DNA of 64,000 bases from Candidatus Accumulibacter necessarius (GCA_017302435.1 JAFLDL010000020.1:19371-83370), one strand, 5' to 3'. Numbered from the stretch's first letter, positions 19,576 through 29,020 are shown. Program-made: numbers and translations. Notes: generated from the letters alone by a model not told the origin.

Positions 19576-20042
19576 AGCTGGCCATCCTCGCTGTCGGTCA
19601 CAAGCCGCCTGCCTGGGTGGCTGCGGGCTGCGCCGAGTACGTCAAGCGCATGCCGCGCGAGCTGCCCTTGTCGGTGGTCGAAGTCAAGCCGGAACCGCGC
19701 GGCTCGAAAAGCCGTGAACAACTGCTGGCCGCCGAAAGAACCCGTTTGTTGGTCGCCATGCAGGGCTGTGGGCGAATGGTCGTGCTCGACGAGCGGGGCG
19801 TCGATCTGCCGACCCTGAAACTGGCCGAGCGTCTTGAAGGCTGGATGCGTCTCGGTGGTGATACCGCTTTCGTCATTGGCGGTGCCGACGGCGTCGACGA
19901 GACCTTGAAGGGGCAGGCCAGCGAATGCATCCGTCTGTCGAGCCTGACCCTGCCGCATGCCCTGGCCCGACTGATCCTCTGCGAACAGCTTTACCGGGCG
20001 ATCAGCATCGTCCGCAAGCATCCTTATCACCGGGAAGGCTGA
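19572..20042 (+). CDS. rlmH: 23S rRNA pseudouridine(1915) N3-methyltransferase RlmH
   Basis: 156 residues, SPOUT fold. The knot region FVIGGADGVDE and the C-terminal LILCEQLYRAISI-HPYHR are the RlmH signature. It methylates pseudouridine 1915 in helix 69 of 23S rRNA. Overlaps rsfS by 4 bp and maf by 1 bp. Confidence 0.96.
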   Translation: MKLAILAVGHKPPAWVAAGCAEYVKRMPRELPLSVVEVKPEPRGSKSREQLLAAERTRLLVAMQGCGRMVVLDERGVDLPTLKLAERLEGWMRLGGDTAFVIGGADGVDETLKGQASECIRLSSLTLPHALARLILCEQLYRAISIVRKHPYHREG

Positions 20043-20665
20043 TGCCCGTCGATACGCAGCACCCGCGCCTGCACCTGGCATCGCGCAGCCCACGTCGGCG
20101 TGAGCTGCTGGCCCAGATCGGTGTCGGTTTTGATACCTTGCTGCTGCGCAGTTCACCGCGTGACGATCGGGCTCTGGACGAGACACCGCTGACCGGCGAG
20201 GACCCGGTTGACTACGTCGAGCGTATCGCCCGCAGCAAGGCGGAGCATGGCTGTCGTATCGTCAGCTGGCGGCGACTGTTGTCGCAACCGGTGCTGGCCG
20301 CCGACACGACGATCGAACTGGCCGGCGAACTGATCGGCAAGCCGCGCGACGCCGAGGATGCCAGGCGGATCCTGCAGCGTCTATCCGGCAAGACGCATCG
20401 AGTCCTCACGGCGGTGGCGATCGCTTTTGAAGTGCACATGGAACTGGCCCTGTCGATCAGCGAGGTGCGTTTCCGCCCGCTCGATGAGGGCGAGATCAGT
20501 CGCTATATCGCCAGCGGTGAACCCATGGACAAGGCCGGCGCCTACGGCATTCAGGGGCGTGCCGGCATGTTCATCGAGCATCTTTCAGGCAGCTACAGCG
20601 GGGTGATGGGACTGCCGCTGTGTGAGACGGCCCAGCTGCTGAAGCGCTTCGGCTACCTCCTGTAG
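20042..20665 (+). CDS. maf: Maf-family nucleotide pyrophosphatase
   Basis: 207 residues. Maf/HAM1-like fold with the N-terminal signature LASRSPRRRELL and the downstream VLAADTTIE, GKPRDAEDA and DKAGAYGIQG motifs. These enzymes hydrolyse dTTP/UTP or modified nucleotides. Last gene of the nadD operon; the rng gene that often follows maf is absent here. Confidence 0.92.
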   Translation: MPVDTQHPRLHLASRSPRRRELLAQIGVGFDTLLLRSSPRDDRALDETPLTGEDPVDYVERIARSKAEHGCRIVSWRRLLSQPVLAADTTIELAGELIGKPRDAEDARRILQRLSGKTHRVLTAVAIAFEVHMELALSISEVRFRPLDEGEISRYIASGEPMDKAGAYGIQGRAGMFIEHLSGSYSGVMGLPLCETAQLLKRFGYLL

Positions 20666-20786
20666 GGATTCCGCGTCAATTGCCTTGTCCACCAGCCACT
20701 GTTCCAGCTGGGCTGTCCGGTTGCGCTTAAGAGGTCTTTAAGGATTCGCCCATAAGCTGGCGGCACTCACTTACTGGACCTCGGTC

Positions 20787-21389
20787 ATGCAGACTGCCAA
20801 ACGCGACGTGTTCGAAAATCGCTCCAGCCAGATTACCACTACTCATACGGTCGCCGGTTCGCCGCGTCGCGAAGAAACCGAGTCGTTCATACGGACGATT
20901 TTCGCGCGGCACCATGACGCTGATGTGACCTCTTTCGCGCCCAACCTGTTGCTCCTCGAGCAGCATGACCGGATCGTTGCCGCAACCGGCTGGCGTGCTG
21001 CCGAGGCCGAAGCGCTTTTTCTCGAACGCTATCTTGATCAGCCGATTGAACAGGCCATGGCACAGCTGGCAAACCAGCGTGTGCGCCGCGAACGCATCGT
21101 CGAAGTGGGTCATCTGGCAGCCGAAAAACCTGGCGGCACGGTGCAGGTGGTCTTGGCCCTGGCCGCACAACTTGACCGCCTGGGCTATGAATGGGTGGTG
21201 TTTACTGCCACCCGCGAACTGATCAGCATCTTCAACCGCCTCGGCCTCCCCCTGCTGGCATTGGCTCCGGCTGACCCAGCCCGGCTGGGCGAGGCCGCGG
21301 GCAGCTGGGGCCGCTATTACGATACGCAACCGGTGGTCGTCGCCGGTCGCATCCGCATGGCCCTCGAACGGAGCCGCCGGCGGTCATGA
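20787..21389 (+). CDS. Thermostable-hemolysin-family acyltransferase-like protein
   Basis: 200 residues. Resembles the 'thermostable hemolysin' family, which has a GNAT-like core: EVGHLAAEKPGGTVQVVLALAAQL is the expected acyl-CoA-binding strand-loop region. RHHDADVTSFAPNLL near the N-terminus is also typical. No signal peptide, so the historical name hemolysin is probably misleading; an acyl transfer role is an inference. It opens a seven-gene run with 4-bp overlap to the AMP-binding enzyme. 121 bp separate it from maf, enough for its own promoter. Confidence 0.7.
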   Translation: MQTAKRDVFENRSSQITTTHTVAGSPRREETESFIRTIFARHHDADVTSFAPNLLLLEQHDRIVAATGWRAAEAEALFLERYLDQPIEQAMAQLANQRVRRERIVEVGHLAAEKPGGTVQVVLALAAQLDRLGYEWVVFTATRELISIFNRLGLPLLALAPADPARLGEAAGSWGRYYDTQPVVVAGRIRMALERSRRRS

Positions 21390-22909
21390 GTGGCGGGACC
21401 TCCTCGGCGCACCTGGGCAGCGAGTGCCTGTTTTCCGCGCTGGCCAAACGTTCGCCTGACGCCATTGTCCTGCACGGAACGCAGCAGACCTGGCGAGCCT
21501 CCGAGCTGCTGTCGGCAGTCGATCATCTCGCCGCCCGTATCGCCGGCACGCGCGTTCTAGCCGTGCTGGCGGGCAATGGTCCGGCCTGGGTGATTGCCGA
21601 CCTGGCGGCCCTGCGCGCCGGCACGGTGCATTTGCCACTGCCCGATTTCTTCAGCCAGGCGCAACTCGCACACGCCCTGGAGCAGACCGGCGCCGACAGC
21701 GTCCTCACCGACCAGCCCGAGCGCATAGTGGGTCTGAAGCGGGGGTTTGCCGTTGCCGGCAAGTGGAACGGACTGCTCCTGCTGCAGCGCCCGATCGCGC
21801 CGGTCGATTTGCCACCGGGAACGGCCAAGGTTTCCTTTACGTCGGGCAGTACCGGTGCGCCCAAGGGTGCGTGCCTGAGCGTCGTTGGCTTGATGGATAC
21901 CGCCAGTTCTGTCGCCAGGCGCCTGGCTGATCTGCCGATCGACCGGCACCTGGCCGTCCTGCCGCTGTCGTTGCTGCTGGAAAATACTGCGGGTATCTAC
22001 GCGCCGCTACTGCGCGGCGCCGAGATCCATGTTCCTGACCTGCCGGCCCTGGGCTGGCGGGGCATGTCAGGGTTCGAGCCAGCCGCACTGCAGCGCGCGG
22101 TGGCCACTGCCGCGCCGAGCAGTCTGATCCTGGTACCCGAATTGCTCAAACTGTGGGCTCTCTTTCTCGCCGCCAGCGGGCAAGCGGGACCCGCCAGCCT
22201 GCGCTACGTCGCCGTCGGCGGCGCCCGCGTCTCGCCGGCGCTGCTGCTCCGGGCGCGCACCCAGGGTCTGCCGGCCTATCAGGGTTATGGCTTGACCGAA
22301 TGTGGTTCGGTCGTCAGCCTCAACCGCCCTGGTGACGATGGTGACGATGCTGGACGTCCACTCGATCACGTCAGCGTGCGCATTGCCGAGGGTGAAATCG
22401 TTGTCGGCACGCGCGCCTTTCTGGGCTACGTCGGCGATGAGGCGGTCGTCCCGCCGGCGACCCCGGCGGCCGGGCGGGAGCTTGCCACCGGCGACCTTGG
22501 CCGGTTCGACACGGATGGTCATCTGCATCTGTCGGGTCGGCGCAAGAACCTGCTGATCACTTCCTACGGGCGCAACATCGCGCCGGAGTGGGTCGAGTCG
22601 GTTCTGCTGGCCGAGCCGGCAATCGCCCAGGCGCTGGTCTTCGGCGACGGCAGGCCCTGGCTCAGTGCTGTGCTGGTGGCTTCACCCGGTATCGACAGCG
22701 GCGCGCTGGCCGCTGCGGTACAGCGCAGCAACCATGCGCTGCCCGATTACGCCCGCATCGCCCGCTGGCATGCAACGGCCCCTTTTACCGCGCAGAACGG
22801 CCTGGCGACAGGCAATGGGCGGCCGATCCGGGCCGCTATCTCCAGTCACCACGCCGCCGAACTGGCTGCGCTCTACTCAGAAGAGGAAGCAAGCGATGTC
22901 GTTTTATGA
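21386..22909 (+). CDS. AMP-binding (acyl-adenylating) enzyme, catalytic Lys apparently replaced
   Basis: 507 residues. ANL superfamily motifs: A3 SFTSGSTGAPKGA near 153, A5 GYGLTECGS near 302, A7 GDLGRFDTDGHL, A8 GRRKNLLITSYGRN. It should activate a carboxylate, probably a fatty acid, as the acyl-AMP. The A10 region reads NGLATGNGRP, with Asn where the usual catalytic Lys of TGK stands. Either a different Lys acts or the enzyme is altered in its adenylation half-reaction. Overlaps both neighbours (4 bp and 14 bp). Confidence 0.85.
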   Translation: MSGGTSSAHLGSECLFSALAKRSPDAIVLHGTQQTWRASELLSAVDHLAARIAGTRVLAVLAGNGPAWVIADLAALRAGTVHLPLPDFFSQAQLAHALEQTGADSVLTDQPERIVGLKRGFAVAGKWNGLLLLQRPIAPVDLPPGTAKVSFTSGSTGAPKGACLSVVGLMDTASSVARRLADLPIDRHLAVLPLSLLLENTAGIYAPLLRGAEIHVPDLPALGWRGMSGFEPAALQRAVATAAPSSLILVPELLKLWALFLAASGQAGPASLRYVAVGGARVSPALLLRARTQGLPAYQGYGLTECGSVVSLNRPGDDGDDAGRPLDHVSVRIAEGEIVVGTRAFLGYVGDEAVVPPATPAAGRELATGDLGRFDTDGHLHLSGRRKNLLITSYGRNIAPEWVESVLLAEPAIAQALVFGDGRPWLSAVLVASPGIDSGALAAAVQRSNHALPDYARIARWHATAPFTAQNGLATGNGRPIRAAISSHHAAELAALYSEEEASDVVL

Positions 22910-23561
22910 GCACTTGACGGCCGCCACGGCAGCCGATCGCGCACAGTTGTTTGCCGCGCCCGTCGTTGCCGACTGCCTGCAGGGCCGCGTCACTCTGGCC
23001 AGCTATCTTGCCTTTCTCGGGCAGGCCTATCACCACGTACGGCACACCACACCCCTGCTGATGACCCTCGGCGGCCGCCTGCCCGAACGCCTGTCCTGGC
23101 TGCGGCGCGCAGTGGCCGAATACATCGACGAGGAGATCGGCCACGAGGAATGGATCCTCAACGACATCGCGGCCGCCGGCGGTGACGCCGATGCCGTGCG
23201 CGCGAGTCAACCGGATCTTGCGGCCGAGGTCATGGTTGCCTACGCCTACGACCTCCTCAACCGCGGCAATCCGGCGGCATTCTTCGGCATGGTCTTCGTC
23301 CTCGAGGGCACCAGCGTGGCTCTGGCCCTGCAGGCGGCCGACCGCATCCAGCAGGCGCTGGCGCTACCGAACTCTGCTTTCTCCTACCTGCGTTCGCACG
23401 GCACGCTGGACCAGCAGCACACCAGGCATCTCGCCGACCTGCTCGAGCGCATGACGCCTGCCGATCAGGCCGACGTGCTGCGTAGCGCAAGCGTCTTCTA
23501 CCAGCTGTACGCGGACGTCTTCCGTACCCTGCCGAGTGCGGAGGAGCAGCCATGCAGTTGA
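22896..23561 (+). CDS. Heme-oxygenase-like diiron oxidase (HDO; TenA-like fold)
   Basis: 221 residues from the ATG at 22896, all helical. A full HDO metal-ligand set is visible: E80-x2-H83 in DEEIGHEEW, E137 in FVLEGTS, and H168-x3-D172-x2-H175 in HGTLDQQH. This matches non-heme diiron enzymes such as UndA and the SznF central domain rather than thiamin-degrading TenA. Likely reactions are oxidative C-C cleavage, N-oxygenation or desaturation of an acyl or amino substrate. Sits between the acyl-adenylating enzyme and an SDR with overlaps on both sides, so it probably acts on their intermediate. Confidence 0.8.
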   Translation: MSFYEHLTAATAADRAQLFAAPVVADCLQGRVTLASYLAFLGQAYHHVRHTTPLLMTLGGRLPERLSWLRRAVAEYIDEEIGHEEWILNDIAAAGGDADAVRASQPDLAAEVMVAYAYDLLNRGNPAAFFGMVFVLEGTSVALALQAADRIQQALALPNSAFSYLRSHGTLDQQHTRHLADLLERMTPADQADVLRSASVFYQLYADVFRTLPSAEEQPCS

Positions 23562-24337
23562 AGAATGCACGTATTCTGCTGACCGGCGCCAGTGGCGGCC
23601 TTGGCCAGGAACTCGCCTGCCAGTTGACCGACGGCGGCGCCGCGCTTCTGCTCGCCGGGCGCGACAGCGGGCGCCTGAATGCCCTGGCAACTTCGCTCGG
23701 GCCAGGCGCTGCCAGTATCTGCGCCGATCTCGAGCGCGCGTCCGGGGTCGCCGCCCTGGCCGGCGCCGCGCGTGAGTTCGGGGTCAACGTGCTGATCAAC
23801 AACGCCGGCGTCAGCGCTTTCGGCCTGCTCGAGAATCAGGAGTGGGCAGCGATCGAGCGGGTCCTGGCGACCAACCTGGAAGCGCCCATCCACCTGACGC
23901 ATGCCCTGCTGCCATGGCTCAAGGCGCAACCGCAGGCAGCGATCGTCAACATCGGTTCGACCTTCGGCAGCTTGCCATTTCCCGGCTTCGTCGCCTACTC
24001 GGCGGCCAAGGCCGGACTGCGAGGCTTTTCCCAGGCCTTGCGCCGCGAACTGGCGGATTCGCTGGTCGCCGTGATTCACATCGCCCCGCGCGCGATCGAT
24101 ACGCCGCTGAACACCGACGCGGTCAAGGCCCTGAACCGTGCCCTGAAAAACCAGAGCGACAGTCCGGTGGATGTTGCCCGGCAGGTCGTCGCCGCCTTGC
24201 GCCGCGGCGATGGCGAGCATCATTTCGGCTTTCCCGAGCGGCTGTTTGCCTGGCTCAACGGGGTTGCGCCATCGCTCATCGATCGCGGCCTGGCCGGCAA
24301 GCTGGCGATCATTAAACAACACAGTCCCTCATCCTGA
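23552..24337 (+). CDS. Short-chain dehydrogenase/reductase
   Basis: 261 residues. Rossmann motif TGASGGLG at residues 12-19, NNAG, catalytic Ser in NIGSTFG, and the YSAAK pair near residue 150. An NAD(P)H-dependent reductase or dehydrogenase; the Arg after GLAG in AGRDSGR suggests NADPH. Overlaps the diiron oxidase gene by 10 bp. Probably reduces or oxidises the product of that enzyme. Confidence 0.88.
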   Translation: MQLKNARILLTGASGGLGQELACQLTDGGAALLLAGRDSGRLNALATSLGPGAASICADLERASGVAALAGAAREFGVNVLINNAGVSAFGLLENQEWAAIERVLATNLEAPIHLTHALLPWLKAQPQAAIVNIGSTFGSLPFPGFVAYSAAKAGLRGFSQALRRELADSLVAVIHIAPRAIDTPLNTDAVKALNRALKNQSDSPVDVARQVVAALRRGDGEHHFGFPERLFAWLNGVAPSLIDRGLAGKLAIIKQHSPSS

Positions 24338-24360
24338 ACCGCAGTGAAAGGAACCACCCG

Positions 24361-25017
24361 ATGAATATTGCTTTTCAGCCAGCCCGCTTGCTCGCCCTGC
24401 TTTCCCTCCTCGCCTTGACCAACCTCGCTATTGCCGCGACGCCGGAAGAGCTGATCCGGCCGATCCAGGAGCAATGGGCCGAAATCAAGTACCGTCAGCC
24501 GGAAAAGCAGCAGGCCGAGGCCTACCGCGCTCTCGCAGTCCAGGCGCGCCAGATCGTCGACAGCAACCCGAAGATGCCCGAGCCGCTGATCTGGGAGGGC
24601 ATCGTCCTCTCCAGTGAAGCAGGCGCCAAGGGCGGCCTCGGTGCGCTATCGCTGGCCAAGGAAGCACGGCAGCGTCTGGACGAGGCCCTGAAGCTTAACG
24701 ACAAGGCGCTCAACGGCTCGGCTTATACCAGTCTGGCGACGCTGTATGCCAAAGTCCCTGGCTGGCCGGTCGGCTTCGGCGACAAGGAGCGTGCCGAGGA
24801 GTATTTCAAGAAGGCGCTGGCGATCAATCCGGACGGTATTGACCCCAACTTCTTTTACGGCGAGTATCTGGCCGACCGCAGCCGCCCGGCCGAGGCGCTG
24901 CCTTACCTCGAAAAGGCGCTCAAGGCGCCACCACGCCCCGGTCGCGAACTCGCCGACAGTGGTCGTCGTCAGGAAATTCAGGCGCTGCTGGCCAAACTCA
25001 AGAAGGAAGCAAAGTAA
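24361..25017 (+). CDS. Secreted TPR-type protein
   Basis: 218 residues with a signal peptide (cleavage after LAIA, near residue 24) and a helical repeat body. YFKKALAINPDGIDPNFFYGEYL and ALPYLEKALKAPP are TPR-like. Ribosome site AAAGGAACC precedes the ATG. Periplasmic; may scaffold a complex or bind the product of the upstream enzymes. The next gene starts at the very next base after the stop. Confidence 0.7.
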   Translation: MNIAFQPARLLALLSLLALTNLAIAATPEELIRPIQEQWAEIKYRQPEKQQAEAYRALAVQARQIVDSNPKMPEPLIWEGIVLSSEAGAKGGLGALSLAKEARQRLDEALKLNDKALNGSAYTSLATLYAKVPGWPVGFGDKERAEEYFKKALAINPDGIDPNFFYGEYLADRSRPAEALPYLEKALKAPPRPGRELADSGRRQEIQALLAKLKKEAK

Positions 25018-25680
25018 TTGCGCATTCTGCTGGTTGAAGACGACGCCTTGCTCGGTGACGGCATACGTGCCGGCCTGAAGCTCGCAGACTACGCGGTCGA
25101 CTGGGTGCGTGACGGCGAAGCCGCGTGCCTGGCGCTGCTCGATCATAGTTATAAGGCCTGCGTCCTCGACCTTGGCTTGCCAAAGCGCGACGGCCTTTCG
25201 GTGCTGAAAGATCTGCGCCAAAGTGGAAATCAGCTGCCGGTGCTGATCCTCACGGCGCGCGACAGCAGTGCCGACAAGATTGCCGGGCTCGACGCCGGGG
25301 CCGACGACTACCTGACCAAGCCCTTCGATCTCCCCGAACTGCAGGCCCGGCTGCGGGCACTGATTCGTCGTGCTGGCGGCGCCGCGACACCGACGCTGGA
25401 GCATGCCGGCGTAGTGCTGGAGCCGGCAAGCAAGCGGGTCACCCGGGACGGCCAGCCGGTGACCCTGTCGGCGCGCGAGTACACCCTGCTGCATGACCTG
25501 CTCAGCCACAAGAGCCACATCCGGACACGGAGCCAGCTCGAAGAGAGCCTCTACGCCTGGGGCGAGGAAACCGGCAGCAACACCGTCGAGGTCTACGTCC
25601 ACCATTTGCGCAAGAAACTCGGCGCCGATTTCATTCGCACCGTTCGCGGGCTTGGCTACCAACTGGGTGACGCCGGCTGA
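25018..25680 (+). CDS. OmpR-family response regulator, QseB/PmrA-like
   Basis: 220 residues, receiver domain (acidic pair EDD at 8-10, phosphoacceptor Asp in VLDLGLP near 51, Lys in LTKPFD near 101) plus winged-helix C-terminus ending TVRGLGYQL. The only reasonable start is TTG at 25018, directly after the TAA of the TPR gene. Paired with the kinase by TGATG overlap. Its place at the end of the biosynthetic run suggests control of that run or response to its product. Confidence 0.9.
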   Translation: MRILLVEDDALLGDGIRAGLKLADYAVDWVRDGEAACLALLDHSYKACVLDLGLPKRDGLSVLKDLRQSGNQLPVLILTARDSSADKIAGLDAGADDYLTKPFDLPELQARLRALIRRAGGAATPTLEHAGVVLEPASKRVTRDGQPVTLSAREYTLLHDLLSHKSHIRTRSQLEESLYAWGEETGSNTVEVYVHHLRKKLGADFIRTVRGLGYQLGDAG

Positions 25681-27059
25681 TGCCAAACTCGCTGCAATGC
25701 GCTCGCCTGCAGTCGCTGCGCTGGCGGCTGCTGCGCACCGTCTGCATCGCCGCTCTCCTGGGCCTGGCGCTGAGCGGCTTGATGAGTTACTGGCAGGCAC
25801 AGCACGAAGCCGAGGAATTGATGGACGGACACCTGGCGCAGTCCGCAAGATTGCTCCTGGCCCTGGTCCGCGACAACGAGAATCACCTCGCAGACTTGGC
25901 GACGCGCCTGGCGACGGTGCGCAGTAACGAGGACAATCTCTATGAACCGCCGCTCGAGTTCCAGATCGGTCGTGCCGACGGCTCGCTCCTGCTGCGCTCG
26001 GAGCACGCACCCGACGCGCCTTTGTCGGCGGCCCCCGGCTACAGCATCATCGAGCACAACGGCCAACCCTGGCGGATGCTCAATCTCGAAGCGAGCTCCG
26101 GAGACTATCGGGTGCAGGTCGGACAGGCGATCGAGCTGCGCGACCGGGCGGCGCTGGAAGTCGCCGGCCAGACGGTCTTCCCGATCGCGCTGATTTCGCC
26201 CGTCCTGTTGCTGCTGATCTACTACTCGGTCCGGCGTGCACTCAAACCCCTCGACGACCTGGCCGCCGATGTTGCTTCGCGCTCGCCGGAAAACCTCAAG
26301 CCGCTGGCCAGCCGCAGCGCTCCGCTCGAAGCCCAACCGCTGGTTGCGGCCCTCAATCGGCTGCTTTTCAGGCTACGCGACACGCTCGAAAACGAGCGCC
26401 GCTTTACCGCTGACGCGGCACATGAATTGCGCACGCCGCTGGCGGTGGTCAAGATACAGGCGCAGGTCGCTCAGCTCACCGCCGATCGCAACGACCGTCA
26501 GCATGCGCTGAGTCAGGTCCTGGCCGGCGCCGACCGGGCGAGCCGAGTGCTTGAGCAACTGCTGCGCCTGGCACGCCTCGACCCCCTGGCCAGCCTGCCG
26601 AATCCGGGCGAAATCGATCTTGCCGAACTGGCGCGACGGGTCATCGCCGAGACGAATCGAGGTCTCGACACCCGGACCATCCGACTCAAGGCCGGGGACT
26701 CGCCGCTGCTCGTCAGCGGCGACGCCGAGCTGCTGGAGATCGTGCTGCGCAATCTGATCGACAACGCCCTGCGGTATACGCCTTCCGATAGCACGATCAC
26801 CGTCTTCGCCCGCCGGCAGCATGGCGAATTGGCGCTTGGCGTCGGCGACAATGGGCCGGGCGTAGCGCCCGAGGAGTTGCCGCGGCTCGTCGAACGCTTC
26901 TATCGCGGTCGCGAGGCAAGCGCCGAAGGCAGTGGCCTCGGGCTGGCCATTGCCCAGCGGATCGCGGAGCTTCACGCAGCGCGTTTCGAGGTCGAGAACC
27001 TCAGCGGGGGTGGTTTCGAGGCGCGGCTGCGCTGGTGCTGCCGATCGCCTGTGGTCTAG
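25680..27059 (+). CDS. Sensor histidine kinase, QseC-like
   Basis: 459 residues. First membrane segment at about 20-42, periplasmic sensor of ~120 residues, second segment near 165-182, then HAMP-like linker. H-box HELRTPLAVVK, N-box NLIDNALRYT, and ATP-lid boxes DNGPGV and GSGLGLAI are intact. Autophosphorylates and transfers to the OmpR-type partner encoded just upstream. Signal unknown. Confidence 0.92.
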   Translation: MPNSLQCARLQSLRWRLLRTVCIAALLGLALSGLMSYWQAQHEAEELMDGHLAQSARLLLALVRDNENHLADLATRLATVRSNEDNLYEPPLEFQIGRADGSLLLRSEHAPDAPLSAAPGYSIIEHNGQPWRMLNLEASSGDYRVQVGQAIELRDRAALEVAGQTVFPIALISPVLLLLIYYSVRRALKPLDDLAADVASRSPENLKPLASRSAPLEAQPLVAALNRLLFRLRDTLENERRFTADAAHELRTPLAVVKIQAQVAQLTADRNDRQHALSQVLAGADRASRVLEQLLRLARLDPLASLPNPGEIDLAELARRVIAETNRGLDTRTIRLKAGDSPLLVSGDAELLEIVLRNLIDNALRYTPSDSTITVFARRQHGELALGVGDNGPGVAPEELPRLVERFYRGREASAEGSGLGLAIAQRIAELHAARFEVENLSGGGFEARLRWCCRSPVV

Positions 27060-27094
27060 CGATCTACCATCGCCGTCCCCCGAGCTCGGGCCGT

Positions 27095-27547
27095 TCAGCC
27101 TTGACTTCTGGTCGCCAGCAGTCCGTCGAGCCGGTTGGCAAAAGCCTGCCGGTCGGCAGCCGAGAAAACTGCCGGGCCGCCGGTGTCCACCCCGCTGCTG
27201 CGCAGGCCCTCCATGAAGTTGCGCATGCTCAGCCGTTCCTGGATGTTGCTCGCGTCGAGCAGGTCGCCACGGGGGTCGAGCACGCGTGCCCCCTTTGCCA
27301 CCACCAATGCGGCGAGCGGCACATCGGCGGTGATCACCAGGTCACCGGCGACCGCTTCCTGCGCGATGCGGCGGTCAGCGACGTCGAATCCCGAGGGTAC
27401 CTGCAGCGCACGGATCCACGGCGAAGGCGGCGTGCGCAGCATCTGATTGGCGATCAGCGTCAGCTCGACCTGTGCGCGGTTCGCCGCGCGGTAGAGGATG
27501 TCCTTGATGACCGCCGGGCAGGCGTCGGCGTCGACCCAGATCTTCAT
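27095..27547 (-). CDS. yaiI: YaiI/YqxD family protein (DUF188)
   Basis: 150 residues. Opens with the family signature [17 protein letters not shown], with a PIN-like arrangement of acidic residues ([20 protein letters not shown]). Function unproven; nuclease-like fold is suspected for the family. Convergent with the kinase gene, 35 bp between stops. Confidence 0.9.
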   Translation of the reverse strand: MKIWVDADACPAVIKDILYRAANRAQVELTLIANQMLRTPPSPWIRALQVPSGFDVADRRIAQEAVAGDLVITADVPLAALVVAKGARVLDPRGDLLDASNIQERLSMRNFMEGLRSSGVDTGGPAVFSAADRQAFANRLDGLLATRSQG

Positions 27548-27812
27548 GGCGGAGGCTCTCCTGAGGGGCCGCTACAATAGCACCTCCTTCCCCTTTTGCC
27601 GTCGCCCGCCGCCATCGTCGGCGAGAGTTCGCGCAATCATCGGGGTAGAAAGCGGTTCGCGCCCGCCATCCCTTGCCATGGCCGCGGCTGGGGCGCCACC
27701 CTGGAGCGAAAACTGGCGCAGTTTGAAAGCAAGCGCCGGAGTGCGCCGACCTGACGATCGGATTACAGTGGCTTCACCTGATCGGGCAACGACGGGAAGG
27801 AGGATTTCGCAC
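27548..27812. other. Divergent intergenic region yaiI/ada
   Basis: 265 bp between yaiI (leftward) and ada (rightward). A strong ribosome site (GGAAGGAGG) precedes the ada ATG. Start regions of both genes must be here, but no clear -35/-10 pair or Ada box could be picked by eye. Confidence 0.4.
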
Positions 27813-28922
27813 ATGGCAAGCGCTGACAAGCAGGCCCGTATGGCAGCCACCCTGGCCGATCCGCGCTGGATCGCGGTCATCGCCCGTGATCCAGCGGCTG
27901 ATGGCAGTTTCGTCTATTCGGTCGCCAGTACCGGCATCTATTGTCGGCCGACCTGTCCATCCCGCCGGCCCAGGGTCGAGCAGGTGGCTTTCCACGCCTC
28001 GGCGACCGCGGCCGAAGCGGCAGGCTTTCGCCCTTGCCGGCGGTGCACCCCGGATGGTCAATCGCTGACCGAGAAGCACGCGGCGACCGTCGCTGAGCTG
28101 TGCCGGTTCATCGAAACGGCAGCGCAGGCGCCGACGCTGGCCGAACTCGCCGCACGTTCGGGCATCAGCGCCCATCACCTGCACCGCCTGTTCAAGGCGA
28201 CCACCGGCCTGACGCCGAGGGCCTATGCGGCGGCGCAACGAGCGCAGCGAATCCGTCATCAACTGCAGCACAGCCCGACCGTCACCGCGGCGATCTATGG
28301 CGCTGGTTACAGTTCGAGCGGCCGTTTCTACGAGGAGGCCGGACAACTGCTTGGCATGACGCCATCCGACTATCGCGCCGGCGGGGCAAACAGCACCATC
28401 CGCTTCGCGCTGGGCGAGTGCTCGCTGGGCTCGATCCTCGTCGCGCACAGCGGGCGTGGCATCTGCTCGATCCTAATCGGCGATGATCCGCAAACGCTGG
28501 CGCATGATCTGCAGGACCGCTTTCCCGCGGCCGAAGTGATCGGCGGCGATGCCGGATTCGAGCAACTCGTCGCCCGCGTGGTCGGCCTCGTCGAAGCGCC
28601 CGGGCTGGGTCATGATCTGCCTCTGGATATCCGCGGCACGGCTTTCCAGCAGAGGGTGTGGCAGGCTTTGCACGAGATCCCGCCGGGCGGGACGGTGAGC
28701 TACAGTGAGCTTGCGCGACGCATTGGTTCGCCCGGATCGGCGCGGGCGGTTGCCGGCGCCTGTGCCGCCAACGTCCTGGCGGTGGCCATCCCCTGCCATC
28801 GTGTCGTGCGCAGCGATGGCAGCCTGTCCGGCTATCGCTGGGGCGTCGAGCGCAAGCGCGCCCTGCTCGAACGCGAGGCGGCGCCGCAACTGCCCGGGCT
28901 TCAGGCTGCCGGCACAGCGTAG
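27813..28922 (+). CDS. ada: Ada: bifunctional alkylated-DNA repair methyltransferase / transcriptional activator
   Basis: 369 residues from the ATG at 27813. N-terminal zinc domain with four cysteines in C-x3-C ... C-x2-C (GIYCRPTCPSR, FRPCRRCTP), which takes methyl from phosphotriesters. Then an AraC-type HTH (LAARSGISAHHLHRLFKA), then the O6-methylguanine methyltransferase domain with active site IPCHRVV and the DNA-binding RAVAGACA helix. All catalytic parts are intact. Autoregulation is expected from the family. Confidence 0.95.
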   Translation: MASADKQARMAATLADPRWIAVIARDPAADGSFVYSVASTGIYCRPTCPSRRPRVEQVAFHASATAAEAAGFRPCRRCTPDGQSLTEKHAATVAELCRFIETAAQAPTLAELAARSGISAHHLHRLFKATTGLTPRAYAAAQRAQRIRHQLQHSPTVTAAIYGAGYSSSGRFYEEAGQLLGMTPSDYRAGGANSTIRFALGECSLGSILVAHSGRGICSILIGDDPQTLAHDLQDRFPAAEVIGGDAGFEQLVARVVGLVEAPGLGHDLPLDIRGTAFQQRVWQALHEIPPGGTVSYSELARRIGSPGSARAVAGACAANVLAVAIPCHRVVRSDGSLSGYRWGVERKRALLEREAAPQLPGLQAAGTA

Positions 28923-29020
28923 GTGCCCGCAGCGCGCATGGTCTGGCCTGCTGGCCAATCCGGCCCGGCCTGACCGCGCTTTGGTAGAATGACCGTTTTG
29001 CCCCGATTGCGCCCAAGCCC

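Noticed and set aside
27060-27094. Short palindrome (CCCGAGCTCGGG) between convergent genes as a terminator
   Set aside because: Too short with no loop or T tract; probably chance in GC-rich DNA.
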